Source: Cellulomonas dongxiuzhuiae (GTDB lineage: Bacteria > Actinomycetota > Actinomycetes > Actinomycetales > Cellulomonadaceae). Taken from it: a stretch of DNA of 64,000 nucleotides. Location of the stretch: contig NZ_CP076023.1 in NCBI RefSeq assembly GCF_018623035.1, positions 1,674,001 to 1,738,000 of the forward strand, read 5' to 3'. Below the pieces are notes generated by a model. It had not been told where the DNA came from, searched no databases, and was given only the letters and a program-made list of their open reading frames with translations. The position numbers and the translations under genes were made by a program. How positions within the stretch are numbered: position 1 is the stretch's first letter; each line of letters opens with the position of its first letter. This document shows positions 19,056 to 27,296 of this stretch, piece by piece.

Positions 19056-19669
19056 GGTCTGAACCGCAGGACGCGGAAGCCCTTGGCGCTCGCCTCGCGG
19101 GTCGTGGGCAGGCCGGCCTCGTCGGTCAGCCACCGCTGCAGGGGGTCGGCCCCGAGGTTGCGGCCCACGACGAGCCACGCCTCGCCGCCGGGTGCCACGC
19201 GCGGCAGCCAGTGCGTGAGCAGCGCGCGCAGCGCCGGCTTGCCGATGCGCACGGGCGGGTTGGACCACAGCGCGGCGAAGCGCACGTCGTCCGGCACCTC
19301 GTCGGGCGTCGTCGCCACCACGTTGCCCAGGCCGAGGCGCGCGGCGTTGCGGCGCACCAGGTCGAGCGCGCGCTCGTTGACGTCGACGGCCCACACGCGC
19401 GCGTCGGGGGAGAGCAGCGCGAGCGTCAGGGCGACGGGCCCCCACCCGCACCCGAGGTCGAGCAGGTCGCCGCCGGGCGGCGGTGCCGGCACCGTGCGCA
19501 GCAGCACCTGGGTGCCGAGGTCCACGTGGTCCGGCGAGAAGACGCCGCCGGCGGTCTCGACCTCCACGTCGCGGCCGGCCAGCCGCACGTGCAGCGTGCG
19601 GCGCTGCTCGGCGGAGGCCGGACGGGCCGTGAAGTAGTGGTCGACCTGCGGGTCGTCGGTGCCGCTCAC
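19052..19669 (-). CDS. Class I SAM-dependent methyltransferase (RsmC-like)
   Basis: A 205-residue methyltransferase resembling the catalytic half of the 16S rRNA m2G methyltransferase RsmC. The SAM-binding motif LLDLGCGWGPVALTLA, WAVDVNERALDLVRRN and the catalytic-type SNPPVRIG are visible. The GTG at 19669 is chosen over the longer open frame because similarity begins at DDPQVDHYFTARP and a TAACCT hexamer ends 7 bp upstream, implying a leaderless mRNA. It is followed by, and coupled to, the MFS exporter. rRNA or a small molecule could be the substrate. Confidence 0.82.
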   Translation of the reverse strand: MSGTDDPQVDHYFTARPASAEQRRTLHVRLAGRDVEVETAGGVFSPDHVDLGTQVLLRTVPAPPPGGDLLDLGCGWGPVALTLALLSPDARVWAVDVNERALDLVRRNAARLGLGNVVATTPDEVPDDVRFAALWSNPPVRIGKPALRALLTHWLPRVAPGGEAWLVVGRNLGADPLQRWLTDEAGLPTTREASAKGFRVLRFRP

Positions 19670-19676
19670 CGGACCG

Positions 19677-19682
19677 AGGTTA
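19677..19682 (-). promoter_or_regulatory. -10 element, leaderless methyltransferase promoter
   Basis: TAACCT on the minus strand ends 7 bp before the GTG at 19669. Confidence 0.55.
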
Positions 19683-19779
19683 ACGGTGCGCAGCCCCTGT
19701 GCCCGCAGCGAAATCCCGTCGCGGGTGTCGTACGTGCGTGCGATCCTGGACACAGCCGACCGACGACGAGAGGACCCGC

Positions 19780-21297
19780 GTGGACGACCGAGAGCACACC
19801 ACCGACGAGGCGCAGGACGCGCCGGTGCGCAGCGCGCAGGAGGTGGCCGACGACGTCGTCGCTCGTGTGCTCGCCCGGGCCGGCACCGCGGTGCAGGCCG
19901 GGGGGACGTCGCACACGGCGTTCGACGGCGACCAGCTGGACCTCGAGGAGCGCACGTCGCTGCGACGCGTGGCCGGTCTGTCGACCGAGCTGCAGGACGT
20001 CTCCGAGGTCGAGTACCGCCAGCTGCGGCTCGAGCGGGTCGTCCTCGTGGGCCTGTGGGGGGCCGGAACGGCCGAGGAGGCCGAGAACTCGCTGCGGGAG
20101 CTCGCGGCCCTCGCCGAGACCGCCGGCTCGGAGGTGCTCGACGGCCTCCTGCAGCGTCGGCGGACCCCGGACCCCGGGACGTTCCTCGGCTCGGGCAAGG
20201 CTGCCGAGCTCGCGACCCTGGTGGCGGCCGTCGGTGCCGACACCGTCGTGGTCGACGGCGAGCTCGCGCCGTCGCAGCGCCGCTCGCTGGAGGACATCGT
20301 CAAGGTCAAGGTCGTCGACCGCACGGCCCTGATCCTCGACATCTTCGCGCAGCACGCCAAGTCCCGGGAGGGCAAGGCGCAGGTCGAGCTCGCGCAGCTC
20401 GAGTACCTGCTGCCGCGTCTGCGCGGCTGGGGCGAGTCGATGAGCCGGCAGGCCGGTGGCCAGGTCGGCGGCGCCGGTGCCGGCATGGGCTCGCGTGGTC
20501 CCGGTGAGACGAAGATCGAGCTGGACCGGCGACGCATCCGCACCCGCATGGCCAAGCTGCGCCGCGAGATCGCGGCGATGGCTCCGGCGCGCGCCACCAA
20601 GCGCGCGTCGCGCGAGCGCAACGCGGTCCCGTCGGTCGCCATCGCGGGCTACACCAACGCGGGCAAGTCCTCGCTGCTCAACCGGCTGACGCACGCCGGC
20701 GTGCTGGTGGAGAACGCCCTGTTCGCCACGCTGGACCCGACGGTGCGGCGCGCCGAGGCCGCCGACGGACGCGTCTACACGCTCGCCGACACGGTGGGGT
20801 TCGTGCGCCACCTGCCGCACCAGCTCGTCGAGGCGTTCCGCTCGACGCTCGAGGAGGTCGCGGCGGCCGACCTCATCCTGCACGTCGTCGACGCGTCGCA
20901 CCCCGACCCCGAGGGGCAGATCGCGGCGGTGCGGCACGTCTTCGCCGACATCCCCGGCGCGATGGACGTGCCCGAGATCATCGTCCTTAACAAGGCCGAC
21001 CTCGCCTCCCCGGAGGCCGTGGCCCGCCTGCGCTCGCGCGAGGTGCACTCGATCGTCGTCTCGGCCCGTACGGGGGAGGGGATCGCCGAGCTCAACGAGC
21101 TCATCGCGGACCAGCTGCCCCGCCCCGGCGTCGAGGTCGAGGTCGTCGTGCCCTACACGCGCGGGGACCTCGTCAGCCGGGTGCACGAGCACGGCGACAT
21201 CGACGTCGAGGAGCACACGCCGACGGGTACGCGGCTGCGGGCCCGCGTCGACGCGGGCCTCGCGGCCGAGCTCGAGGCCGTGGCCGTGGCGGTCTGA
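19780..21297 (+). CDS. hflX: GTPase HflX
   Basis: A 505-residue ribosome-associated GTPase that splits stalled ribosomes. The N-terminal HflX domain holds GSGKAAELATLV and DELAPSQRR-like elements (VVDGELAPSQRRSLED). A coiled linker with RGPGETKIELDRRRIR follows. The G domain carries G1 GYTNAGKSSL, G3 DTVGFVRHLP and G4 NKAD. The first about 75 residues are acidic and variable. The GTG at 19780 has GAGAGG upstream. Confidence 0.95.
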   Translation: MDDREHTTDEAQDAPVRSAQEVADDVVARVLARAGTAVQAGGTSHTAFDGDQLDLEERTSLRRVAGLSTELQDVSEVEYRQLRLERVVLVGLWGAGTAEEAENSLRELAALAETAGSEVLDGLLQRRRTPDPGTFLGSGKAAELATLVAAVGADTVVVDGELAPSQRRSLEDIVKVKVVDRTALILDIFAQHAKSREGKAQVELAQLEYLLPRLRGWGESMSRQAGGQVGGAGAGMGSRGPGETKIELDRRRIRTRMAKLRREIAAMAPARATKRASRERNAVPSVAIAGYTNAGKSSLLNRLTHAGVLVENALFATLDPTVRRAEAADGRVYTLADTVGFVRHLPHQLVEAFRSTLEEVAAADLILHVVDASHPDPEGQIAAVRHVFADIPGAMDVPEIIVLNKADLASPEAVARLRSREVHSIVVSARTGEGIAELNELIADQLPRPGVEVEVVVPYTRGDLVSRVHEHGDIDVEEHTPTGTRLRARVDAGLAAELEAVAVAV

Positions 21298-21341
21298 CGG
21301 CTCCAGGCCGGGCCTCGGCGTCAACGGTCGGTGGGCGCGAC

Positions 21342-21347
21342 TACGCT
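21342..21347 (+). promoter_or_regulatory. -10 element, leaderless promoter of the DinG-like helicase
   Basis: TACGCT ends 6 bp before the GTG at 21354. Confidence 0.55.
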
Positions 21348-21353
21348 GACGCG

Positions 21354-23522
21354 GTGCTCGAGTCAGATCCGTCGTCCGCCCCGGACGTCGACGACGGTGC
21401 ACGCGCGGCGCAGGCGGCGGCCGAGGTCGACGGGCTGCTGGATCTCGCGGTCGGCGAGCTCGGTGGTGGGCGGCGCGACGGGCAGCACGCGATGGCGCAG
21501 GCCGTCGCCGACGCGTTGCGCACGGGGGAGCACCTGCTCGTGCAGGCCGGTACCGGGACGGGCAAGTCGCTGGGCTACCTCGTGCCGGCGGTGCGCCACG
21601 CCGTGCAGACCGACGAGCGCGTCATCGTCTCCACCGCCACCCTCGCGCTGCAGCGTCAGGTCCTGACCCGGGACCTGCCGCTGGTGACCACCGCGCTCGC
21701 CTCGCGCCTCCCGCGGTCGGCGCGGATCGCGCTGCTCAAGGGCTGGCACAACTACCTGTGCGTGCACAAGGTCGCCGGTGGCTACCCGGCCGACGAGCAG
21801 GGCACCCTGTTCGACGTCCCCGAGCGGCCGGGCGCCGCCGAGCACCCGCCCGTGGCTGAGGACGGCGACGGCGACACCGCGCGCGAGACGCTCGGCGAGC
21901 AGGTCGTGCGGGCACGCGAGTGGGCCGAGGACACGTCGACGGGTGACCGGGACGACCTCGTCCCCGGCGTCTCCGACCGCGCGTGGCGCCAGGTGTCCGT
22001 GACGGCGATGGAGTGCCTCGGCGGTGTGTGCCCGATGCTCGCGGAGTGCTTCCCGGAGGCCGCGCGGGCGCGTGCCCGCGAGGCCGACGTCGTCGTCACC
22101 AACCACGCGATGCTCGGGATCGCGGCCTCCGGGTCGCCCGGCGTGCTGCCGGAGCACCAGGTCGTGATCGTCGACGAGGCCCACGAGCTGGCGGACCGCG
22201 TGACCGCCCAGGCGACGGCCGAGCTCTCGCTGCCCACGATCGAGCAGGCCGCGCGCCTGGCACGGCGCCACGGCGGCATCCCGACGACCGACCTCGACAC
22301 GGCCGCCCAGCACCTCGCGAGCGTCATCGTGCCGCTGCCCGAGGGGCGGTTCCCGCGCGGCCTGCCGTCGGACGTCCAGCTGGCCGTGGCGGCCGTCCGC
22401 GACGCCGCGCGCACGCTGCTGACCGCCCTGAAGCCCGAGGCCGGGACGCGCGACGACGGAGGCCGCAAGATGGCGGCCTCGGCGATGCTCGTCCTGTTCG
22501 AGGTCGCCGAGCGCATGGCCGCGGACCCCGAGCAGAACGCGTCGACGGTGCTGTGGTGTGCGCGGGGCGAGGACCGTCGTGGCGTCCCGACGACCCGGCT
22601 GCACGCGGCCCCGCTGGCGGTCGCGGGCCTCGTGCGCACGCACCTGCTGACCGGCCGCACCGCGGTCCTGACGTCGGCGACGTTGACCCTGGGCGGGTCG
22701 TTCGACCCCGCGGCGCGCTCGGTCGGGCTCGCGCTGCGGCCCGACGCGGCACCCGTGGGACCGGCCGAGCTCGCGACGCCCGACGGGTCCGGCGTCACCC
22801 CGTCGGGCGCCGACGTGGCACGTCCCGCCGCGGCGGCCGTCGTCGAGCCGGCGCGCTGGCGCGGGCTCGACGTGGGCAGCCCGTTCGACTACCCGCGGCA
22901 GGGCATCTGCTACGTCGCGCGCCGGCTGCCGCCCCCGGGGCGCGAACCCGCGACCGACGCGCAGCTCGACGAGATCGCGACCCTCGTCGAGGCCGCCGGA
23001 GGGCGCACGCTCGGTCTGTTCACGTCGCGTCGCGCGGCGACGGTCGCGGCCGAGGCGATGCGCGAGCGGCTCGACGTCCCCGTGCTGCTGCAGGGCGACG
23101 ACCAGCTGCCGACGCTGGTCGCACGGTTCGCCGCCGACGAGCCCACGTGCCTGTTCGGGACGCTGTCCCTGTGGCAGGGGGTCGACGTGCCCGGTCCGGC
23201 CTGCCGGCTCGTGATCGTCGACCGCATCCCGTTCCCGCGGCCCGACGACCCCGTGCGCTCGGCGCGTTCCGACGCCGTCGCGGCCGCCGGGGGCAACGGG
23301 TTCATGTCCGTTGCGGCGACGCACGCCGCGCTGCTGCTCGCGCAGGGCGCCGGCCGTCTCGTGCGCACGGGCGAGGACCGGGGCGTCGTCGCCGTGCTCG
23401 ACCCGCGCCTGGCCACGGCCCGGTACGGGGAGTTCCTGCAGCGGTCCATGCCGCCGTTCTGGCGGACCACCGACCGCGACGTGGTCCTCGCCGCGCTGCG
23501 CCGTCTGCGCGGATCGGACTAG
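21354..23522 (+). CDS. ATP-dependent DNA helicase, DinG/YoaA (XPD-like)
   Basis: A 722-residue superfamily 2 helicase. Walker A is QAGTGTGKSLGYLVPA (about 62-77) and the DEAH box is VIVDEAHELADR. Four cysteines between them (NYLC, then MECLGGVCPMLAEC) fit the iron-sulfur cluster of XPD/DinG helicases. The C-terminal motif VI (GAGRLVRTGEDRGVV) is intact. It likely unwinds branched DNA or R-loops. Despite the DinG resemblance no SOS box is seen upstream; instead a leaderless-type -10 abuts the start. Confidence 0.9.
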   Translation: MLESDPSSAPDVDDGARAAQAAAEVDGLLDLAVGELGGGRRDGQHAMAQAVADALRTGEHLLVQAGTGTGKSLGYLVPAVRHAVQTDERVIVSTATLALQRQVLTRDLPLVTTALASRLPRSARIALLKGWHNYLCVHKVAGGYPADEQGTLFDVPERPGAAEHPPVAEDGDGDTARETLGEQVVRAREWAEDTSTGDRDDLVPGVSDRAWRQVSVTAMECLGGVCPMLAECFPEAARARAREADVVVTNHAMLGIAASGSPGVLPEHQVVIVDEAHELADRVTAQATAELSLPTIEQAARLARRHGGIPTTDLDTAAQHLASVIVPLPEGRFPRGLPSDVQLAVAAVRDAARTLLTALKPEAGTRDDGGRKMAASAMLVLFEVAERMAADPEQNASTVLWCARGEDRRGVPTTRLHAAPLAVAGLVRTHLLTGRTAVLTSATLTLGGSFDPAARSVGLALRPDAAPVGPAELATPDGSGVTPSGADVARPAAAAVVEPARWRGLDVGSPFDYPRQGICYVARRLPPPGREPATDAQLDEIATLVEAAGGRTLGLFTSRRAATVAAEAMRERLDVPVLLQGDDQLPTLVARFAADEPTCLFGTLSLWQGVDVPGPACRLVIVDRIPFPRPDDPVRSARSDAVAAAGGNGFMSVAATHAALLLAQGAGRLVRTGEDRGVVAVLDPRLATARYGEFLQRSMPPFWRTTDRDVVLAALRRLRGSD

Positions 23523-23596
23523 CCTTCACACGGGGGTTGCGTCGCACCGGGCGGGCCGGCCCTGCGGCATCCGGCCCGTGACGAGGGGAACCACCG

Positions 23597-24601
23597 ATGG
23601 TCGAGGAGATCGAGGGCGACGAGTTCGCCCTCAGCACGCCACCGTCCGTGCCGCGGCGCACGTCGAAGCTCGGCATCGTCGGTGCCGGCGCGGTGGGGTC
23701 GACGATGGCGTACGCGGCCCTCATGCGCGGCGCCGCCCGCACGGTGGCGCTCCTCGACGTCAACCGTGCCAAGGTCGAGGCAGAGGTCCTGGACCTGTCG
23801 CACGGCATCCAGTTCATGTCGATGGCCGAGGTCGTCGGGTCCGACGACGTGTCCGTCATGGCGGGCTGCGACGTCGTGATGTTCACGGCCGGGGCCAAGC
23901 AGAAGCCGGGGCAGTCGCGGCTCGACCTGGCCGAGGCCACCATCTCGCTCGTGCGCAAGGTCCTGCCGGGCATCGTCGAGGTCGCGCCCGACGCGGTCTA
24001 CGTCATGGTGACCAACCCCGTCGACGTGGTGACGTACGCGGCGCTGAAGATCTCCGGCCTGCCGCCCTCGCAGCTGTTCGGGTCGGGCACCGTGCTCGAC
24101 TCGTCCCGCCTGCGCTACCTCATCGCGCGGCACACCGGTGTCGCGGTGCAGAACGTGCACGCCTACGTCGCCGGCGAGCACGGTGACACCGAGCTGCCGC
24201 TGTGGAGCTCGGCGACCATCGGCTCCGTCCCGATCCTGGACTGGGCAGGCGCCGACGGCGCCGGTGCGCTGACACGGGAGGTGCGCGACGGCATCGCGCG
24301 CGAGGTCGTCGAGTCGGCGTACCGGATCATCGAGGGCAAGGGCGCGACGAACTACGCGATCGCGCTGGCCGGCTCGCGCATCATCGAGGCGGTCCTCAAG
24401 GACGAACGGCGGATCCTGCCCGTGTCGTCGCTGCTCGACGAGTACCTCGGGATGTCCGACGTGTGCCTGAGCGTGCCGTCGATCATCGGCTCCTCCGGGG
24501 TGATGGAGCGCCTCGAGGTGCCCATGTCCTCCGACGAGATCCTGGGCATGCGGCGCTCGGCGGAGGCGGTGCGCTCGGTCGCCCGGCGCTTCGGCTTCTG
24601 A
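23597..24601 (+). CDS. ldh: L-lactate dehydrogenase
   Basis: A 334-residue NAD-dependent dehydrogenase reducing pyruvate to L-lactate. The Rossmann motif GIVGAGAVGSTMAYA lies at about 28-42, the substrate loop GQSRLDLAEAT holds the expected Gln and Arg of LDH rather than the Arg of malate dehydrogenase, and the catalytic His is in AGEHGDTELPLWS. A 25-residue acidic N-terminal tail is extra. GAGGGG precedes the ATG at 23597. Confidence 0.95.
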   Translation: MVEEIEGDEFALSTPPSVPRRTSKLGIVGAGAVGSTMAYAALMRGAARTVALLDVNRAKVEAEVLDLSHGIQFMSMAEVVGSDDVSVMAGCDVVMFTAGAKQKPGQSRLDLAEATISLVRKVLPGIVEVAPDAVYVMVTNPVDVVTYAALKISGLPPSQLFGSGTVLDSSRLRYLIARHTGVAVQNVHAYVAGEHGDTELPLWSSATIGSVPILDWAGADGAGALTREVRDGIAREVVESAYRIIEGKGATNYAIALAGSRIIEAVLKDERRILPVSSLLDEYLGMSDVCLSVPSIIGSSGVMERLEVPMSSDEILGMRRSAEAVRSVARRFGF

Positions 24602-24640
24602 CGCCGCAGGCGCGCGCCGAGGCGGCGCGCCCGCGGCGCC

Positions 24641-24696
24641 CGCGGTCGTGGGGGTGGTCGCCCGGCACCTGCCCCGGGGCGTCCTCCACGACCGCG
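24641..24696. terminator. Probable bidirectional terminator, ldh / lexA
   Basis: The arms 24641-24651 and 24686-24696 pair perfectly over 11 bp around a GC-rich 34-nt interior. A second short hairpin (8-bp arms at 24612-24619 and 24623-24630) lies nearer ldh. Both sit between convergent ldh and lexA. No U-tract, as is common at this GC content. Confidence 0.55.
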
Positions 24697-24703
24697 TCGG
24701 CGC

Positions 24704-25465
24704 CTACAGGCTGCGCAGGACGCTGACGACGCGACCGAGCACGGTGGCCGCGTCGCCGTCGATCGGGGCGTACGCGGCGTTGTGGGGCAGCAGCCAAAGG
24801 TGCCCGTCGACCAGCTTGAACGTCTTGACCGTCGCCTCGCCGTCGATCATCGCGGCGACGATCTCGCCGTTCTCGGCCACGGGCTGGCGGCGCACGACCA
24901 CCCAGTCGCCGTCGCAGATCGCGGCGTCGATCATCGAGTCCCCGACCACCTTGAGCAGGAAGAGCTCGCCCTCGCCGACGAGCTGGCGCGGCAGGGGGAA
25001 CACGTCCTCGACGACCTGCTCGGCGAGGATCGGACCGCCGGCGGCGATGCGCCCGACGACCGGAACGTAGGAGGGCGCGGGCGCGCTGTCGCGCTCGGGG
25101 CTGTCGGGGTCGAGCGTCGGGGCGTCGGTCCGGGACGCCCACGTCCCGACCGTGCGCGCGTCGTCCGGCTGCACGACCTCGATCGCACGGGGCCGGTGCG
25201 GGTCGCGGCGGAGGTACCCCTTGCGCTCGAGCGCGGTCAGCTGGTGCTTGACGCTCGACGGGCTCGTGAGCCCGACGGCGTCGCCGATCTCGCGCATGCT
25301 CGGCGGGTAGCCGCGCTGCTCCACGGAGGCCCGCACGGTGTCGAGGACGAGCCGCTGGCGCGTCGTCAGACCGTCGGCCGGCACCTCGTCGGTCTCGAGG
25401 GCGGTCACCGCTGCTGCCGCACGCGTTGCCCGGCCCTGCGTCGTCGCGCCGTCCTGCACGTCCAC
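24704..25465 (-). CDS. lexA: SOS repressor LexA
   Basis: A 253-residue repressor and self-cleaving protease. The winged helix-turn-helix reads [20 protein letters not shown] then [20 protein letters not shown]. The scissile Ala-Gly lies in GRIAAGGP, with catalytic Ser177 in GDSMID and Lys214 in ATVKTF, 37 residues apart as in E. coli LexA. A Ser/Asp-rich linker of about 25 residues between domains is longer than in E. coli. The GTG at 25465 has a consensus AGGAGG upstream; the longer open frame lacks similarity. Autoregulation is visible in its promoter. Confidence 0.97.
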   Translation of the reverse strand: MDVQDGATTQGRATRAAAAVTALETDEVPADGLTTRQRLVLDTVRASVEQRGYPPSMREIGDAVGLTSPSSVKHQLTALERKGYLRRDPHRPRAIEVVQPDDARTVGTWASRTDAPTLDPDSPERDSAPAPSYVPVVGRIAAGGPILAEQVVEDVFPLPRQLVGEGELFLLKVVGDSMIDAAICDGDWVVVRRQPVAENGEIVAAMIDGEATVKTFKLVDGHLWLLPHNAAYAPIDGDAATVLGRVVSVLRSL

Positions 25466-25628
25466 TGCGCCTCCTGCCGTCGGTCCGCACAGGCCCGTGG
25501 CGGGCGCCGCGCGCGACGGGCACCGGCGGCCTCGACGTCGGCGGTCGCGTCCGGCCTGGTCATGCCGGTGCGGGCCGCGATCGCCGGAGTCGATGTCAGA
25601 GGTCGGTGGTGCACTCGTCGCAGCACTC

Positions 25629-25669
25629 ACCCTAGGGGTGGGACGAGGACGGATCAAACATCTGTTCGA
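25629..25669 (-). promoter_or_regulatory. lexA promoter with overlapping SOS box
   Basis: Read on the minus strand: -35 TTGATC (25652-25657), an exact 17-bp spacer, -10 TAGGGT (25629-25634). TCAAACATCTGTTCGA at 25654-25669 is an SOS box with one arm mismatch and covers the -35. The ftsZ promoter uses the same -35 hexamer and spacing. Confidence 0.85.
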
Positions 25670-25721
25670 GCGTGTCTCGACGGATGTCGGTCTCCTCTGC
25701 TAGACATCGTACGTACGTTCG

Positions 25722-25737
25722 ACGAACACACGTTCGA
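25722..25737 (+). promoter_or_regulatory. SOS box of the LysM gene
   Basis: ACGAACACACGTTCGA matches the LexA operator except for the first base. It lies 95 bp before the LysM start, just after a possible -10 TACGTT (25714-25719). It is 52 bp from the lexA-side box, so LexA could act on both promoters. Confidence 0.8.
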
Positions 25738-25831
25738 TCGACAGGAGCTCGGCCGGCGGTTGCCGGCAGGCGTGCACCGAGGGCCGCTCCGGCGGGCCGC
25801 GGCGCAGGACGAGCGAGGAGAGGGGCCCGAC

Positions 25832-26263
25832 ATGAGCGCGATCGCGATCGCACCGGCACTGCGAGGGACCGCACGGCCGCGTGCAGGGGCTGTGCCCCTG
25901 CTCGCCGCGGGAACCGGGGCGCGCGCCGCGGCGCACCGTCCCGCCGGCCGCGCGGGCACGGCGGCCTCGCCCGCCCCGCTGCGCTTGACCCGCCGGGGAC
26001 GCGCCGTCGTCTGGTGCCTCGGGATCGCCCTCGCGGCCGGTGTCGGGGGAGCCGCGGCCTCGGCCCAGGCCGACGGTCCCGTGGCAGCGACCGAGGTGCG
26101 CCGGGTCGTCGTCGCACCGGGTGACACGCTGTGGGACATCGCGGCCGACGCCGCGTCGCCGGGCCAGGACGTGCGTGACGTCGTCCTGCGCCTCATCGCG
26201 CTCAACGAGCTCCCGTCGGGCGGCCTCCGGGCCGGGCAGACGATCGTCGTCCCGGTCGGATGA
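25832..26263 (+). CDS. LysM membrane protein, probable SOS-induced division suppressor
   Basis: A 143-residue protein. An Ala/Arg/Pro-rich cytoplasmic tail (1-55) is followed by one transmembrane helix (about 57-80) and a C-terminal LysM domain (about 91-141; VVAPGDTLWDIAADAA ... LRAGQTIVVPVG). Size, topology, divergent position beside lexA and its SOS box match the YneA / DivS / ChiZ (Rv2719c) group, which blocks division during DNA damage. Sequence similarity outside LysM is weak in this group, so the role is inferred from context. GAGGAGAGGGG precedes the ATG at 25832. Confidence 0.8.
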   Translation: MSAIAIAPALRGTARPRAGAVPLLAAGTGARAAAHRPAGRAGTAASPAPLRLTRRGRAVVWCLGIALAAGVGGAAASAQADGPVAATEVRRVVVAPGDTLWDIAADAASPGQDVRDVVLRLIALNELPSGGLRAGQTIVVPVG

Positions 26264-26336
26264 CGTCGCGCCACCGCCGCGGCTGACGTCGGAGGGCGAA
26301 GGTGGAGGTCGGAGGGTGGCGGGCGCACGACGCGTG

Positions 26337-26365
26337 TTGCGGTGGCGGGCGCGACGGCTTAGCGT
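26337..26365 (+). promoter_or_regulatory. nrdR promoter
   Basis: TTGCGG (26337-26342) and TAGCGT (26360-26365) are separated by exactly 17 bp. The expected leader is about 55 nt. No NrdR box pair is apparent. Confidence 0.55.
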
Positions 26366-26427
26366 CGCCTGCGTCCGCACCGGCTCACGGCCGCGGACGC
26401 CACCTGAGTCCCGCCGAGAGGTCCGCT

Positions 26428-26925
26428 GTGCACTGTCCGTTCTGCCGGCATCCCGACTCCCGCGTGGTCGACTCCCGTACGTCGGACGACGGGTCCTCGA
26501 TCCGTCGCCGGCGGCAGTGCCCGAGCTGCCACCGCCGCTTCACCACGATCGAGACCGCCAGCCTGTCGGTGGTCAAGCGCTCGGGCGCCACCGAGCCCTT
26601 CAGCCGCGAGAAGATCGCGAACGGCGTCCGCAAGGCGTGCCAGGGTCGGCCCGTGAGCGAGGACGACCTCGCGCTCCTCGCGCAGAAGGTCGAGGAGAAC
26701 CTGCGGACCGCGGGCTCGGCGGAGATCGACGCCTACGAGATCGGTCTGGCGATCCTCGGTCCGCTGCGCGAGCTCGACGAGGTCGCCTACCTCCGCTTCG
26801 CGAGCGTCTACCAGGCGTTCGACTCCCTGGAGGACTTCGAGACGGCGATCTCGGGCCTGCGCGCCGAGCACGTCGAGGGGCGCGACGCCGACGGTCGGGT
26901 GACGGGTTCCGCCGGACCCTCCTGA
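26428..26925 (+). CDS. nrdR: Transcriptional repressor NrdR
   Basis: A 165-residue repressor of ribonucleotide reductase genes. The N-terminal zinc ribbon (MHCPFC ... [16 protein letters not shown] pattern) is followed by an ATP-cone domain ([16 protein letters not shown], then [12 protein letters not shown]). The start GTG at 26428 begins at the zinc ribbon and has GAGAGG upstream. Its place after lexA and the LysM gene is common in Actinobacteria. No nrd genes are in this window. Confidence 0.96.
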   Translation: MHCPFCRHPDSRVVDSRTSDDGSSIRRRRQCPSCHRRFTTIETASLSVVKRSGATEPFSREKIANGVRKACQGRPVSEDDLALLAQKVEENLRTAGSAEIDAYEIGLAILGPLRELDEVAYLRFASVYQAFDSLEDFETAISGLRAEHVEGRDADGRVTGSAGPS

Positions 26926-27022
26926 GCGTGTGCACGACGCGCCGGGGACGTATGGGCTGGCGTCCGGGCGCCGCGTCGACCACCCTGGTACCGCCGACGA
27001 CCATGTCGGCGAGCGGAGGACG

Positions 27023-27217
27023 ATGACCATGACGCAGGACCCCCAGCCCTCGGCGGTGAGCGAGGAGGCCAAGGAGAAGTTCCGGGCCGCCCTCGAGCGC
27101 AAGAAGACCCAGGGTCACCCGACAGCGGACGGTGGCCGGAACACCGGCGCCGTCCACGGTGCGGAGACGGCGGGGCCGACCCAGCGTCGGTTCCAGCGCA
27201 AGTCCGGCTCGGCCTGA
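27023..27217 (+). CDS. DUF5302 small protein
   Basis: A 64-residue hydrophilic protein matching the DUF5302 pattern. The core EEAKEKFRAALERKKTQ is a predicted amphipathic helix, and the C-terminal RRFQRKSGSA is basic. Function unknown. GCGGAGGAC lies just before the ATG; a second in-frame ATG two codons later is an alternative start. Confidence 0.8.
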   Translation: MTMTQDPQPSAVSEEAKEKFRAALERKKTQGHPTADGGRNTGAVHGAETAGPTQRRFQRKSGSA

Positions 27218-27243
27218 CGGCGCGGACCCTCGGGTCCGGACGC

Positions 27244-27281
27244 ACGCGGGGCCGCGCAGCACGTGCTGCGCGGCCCCGCGT
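27244..27281. terminator. Bidirectional terminator, 38-bp perfect palindrome
   Basis: A perfect 38-bp palindrome (19-bp arms) lies between convergent DUF5302 and serA. The transcript folds the same way in either direction with a minimal loop. No U-tract follows. Confidence 0.85.
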
Positions 27282-27296
27282 CGTGCCTGGGCGGTG

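Larger units (their letters stand above)
25466..25831. other. lexA-LysM divergent intergenic region
   Basis: These 366 bp contain no gene. They hold the lexA promoter with an SOS box over its -35 and a second SOS box facing the LysM gene. The lexA leader of about 155 nt and the LysM leader of about 95 nt fill the rest. Confidence 0.8.

Noticed and set aside
21300..21353. SOS box before the DinG-like helicase
   Set aside because: E. coli dinG is SOS-controlled, but no GAAC-N4-GTTC core is present here.
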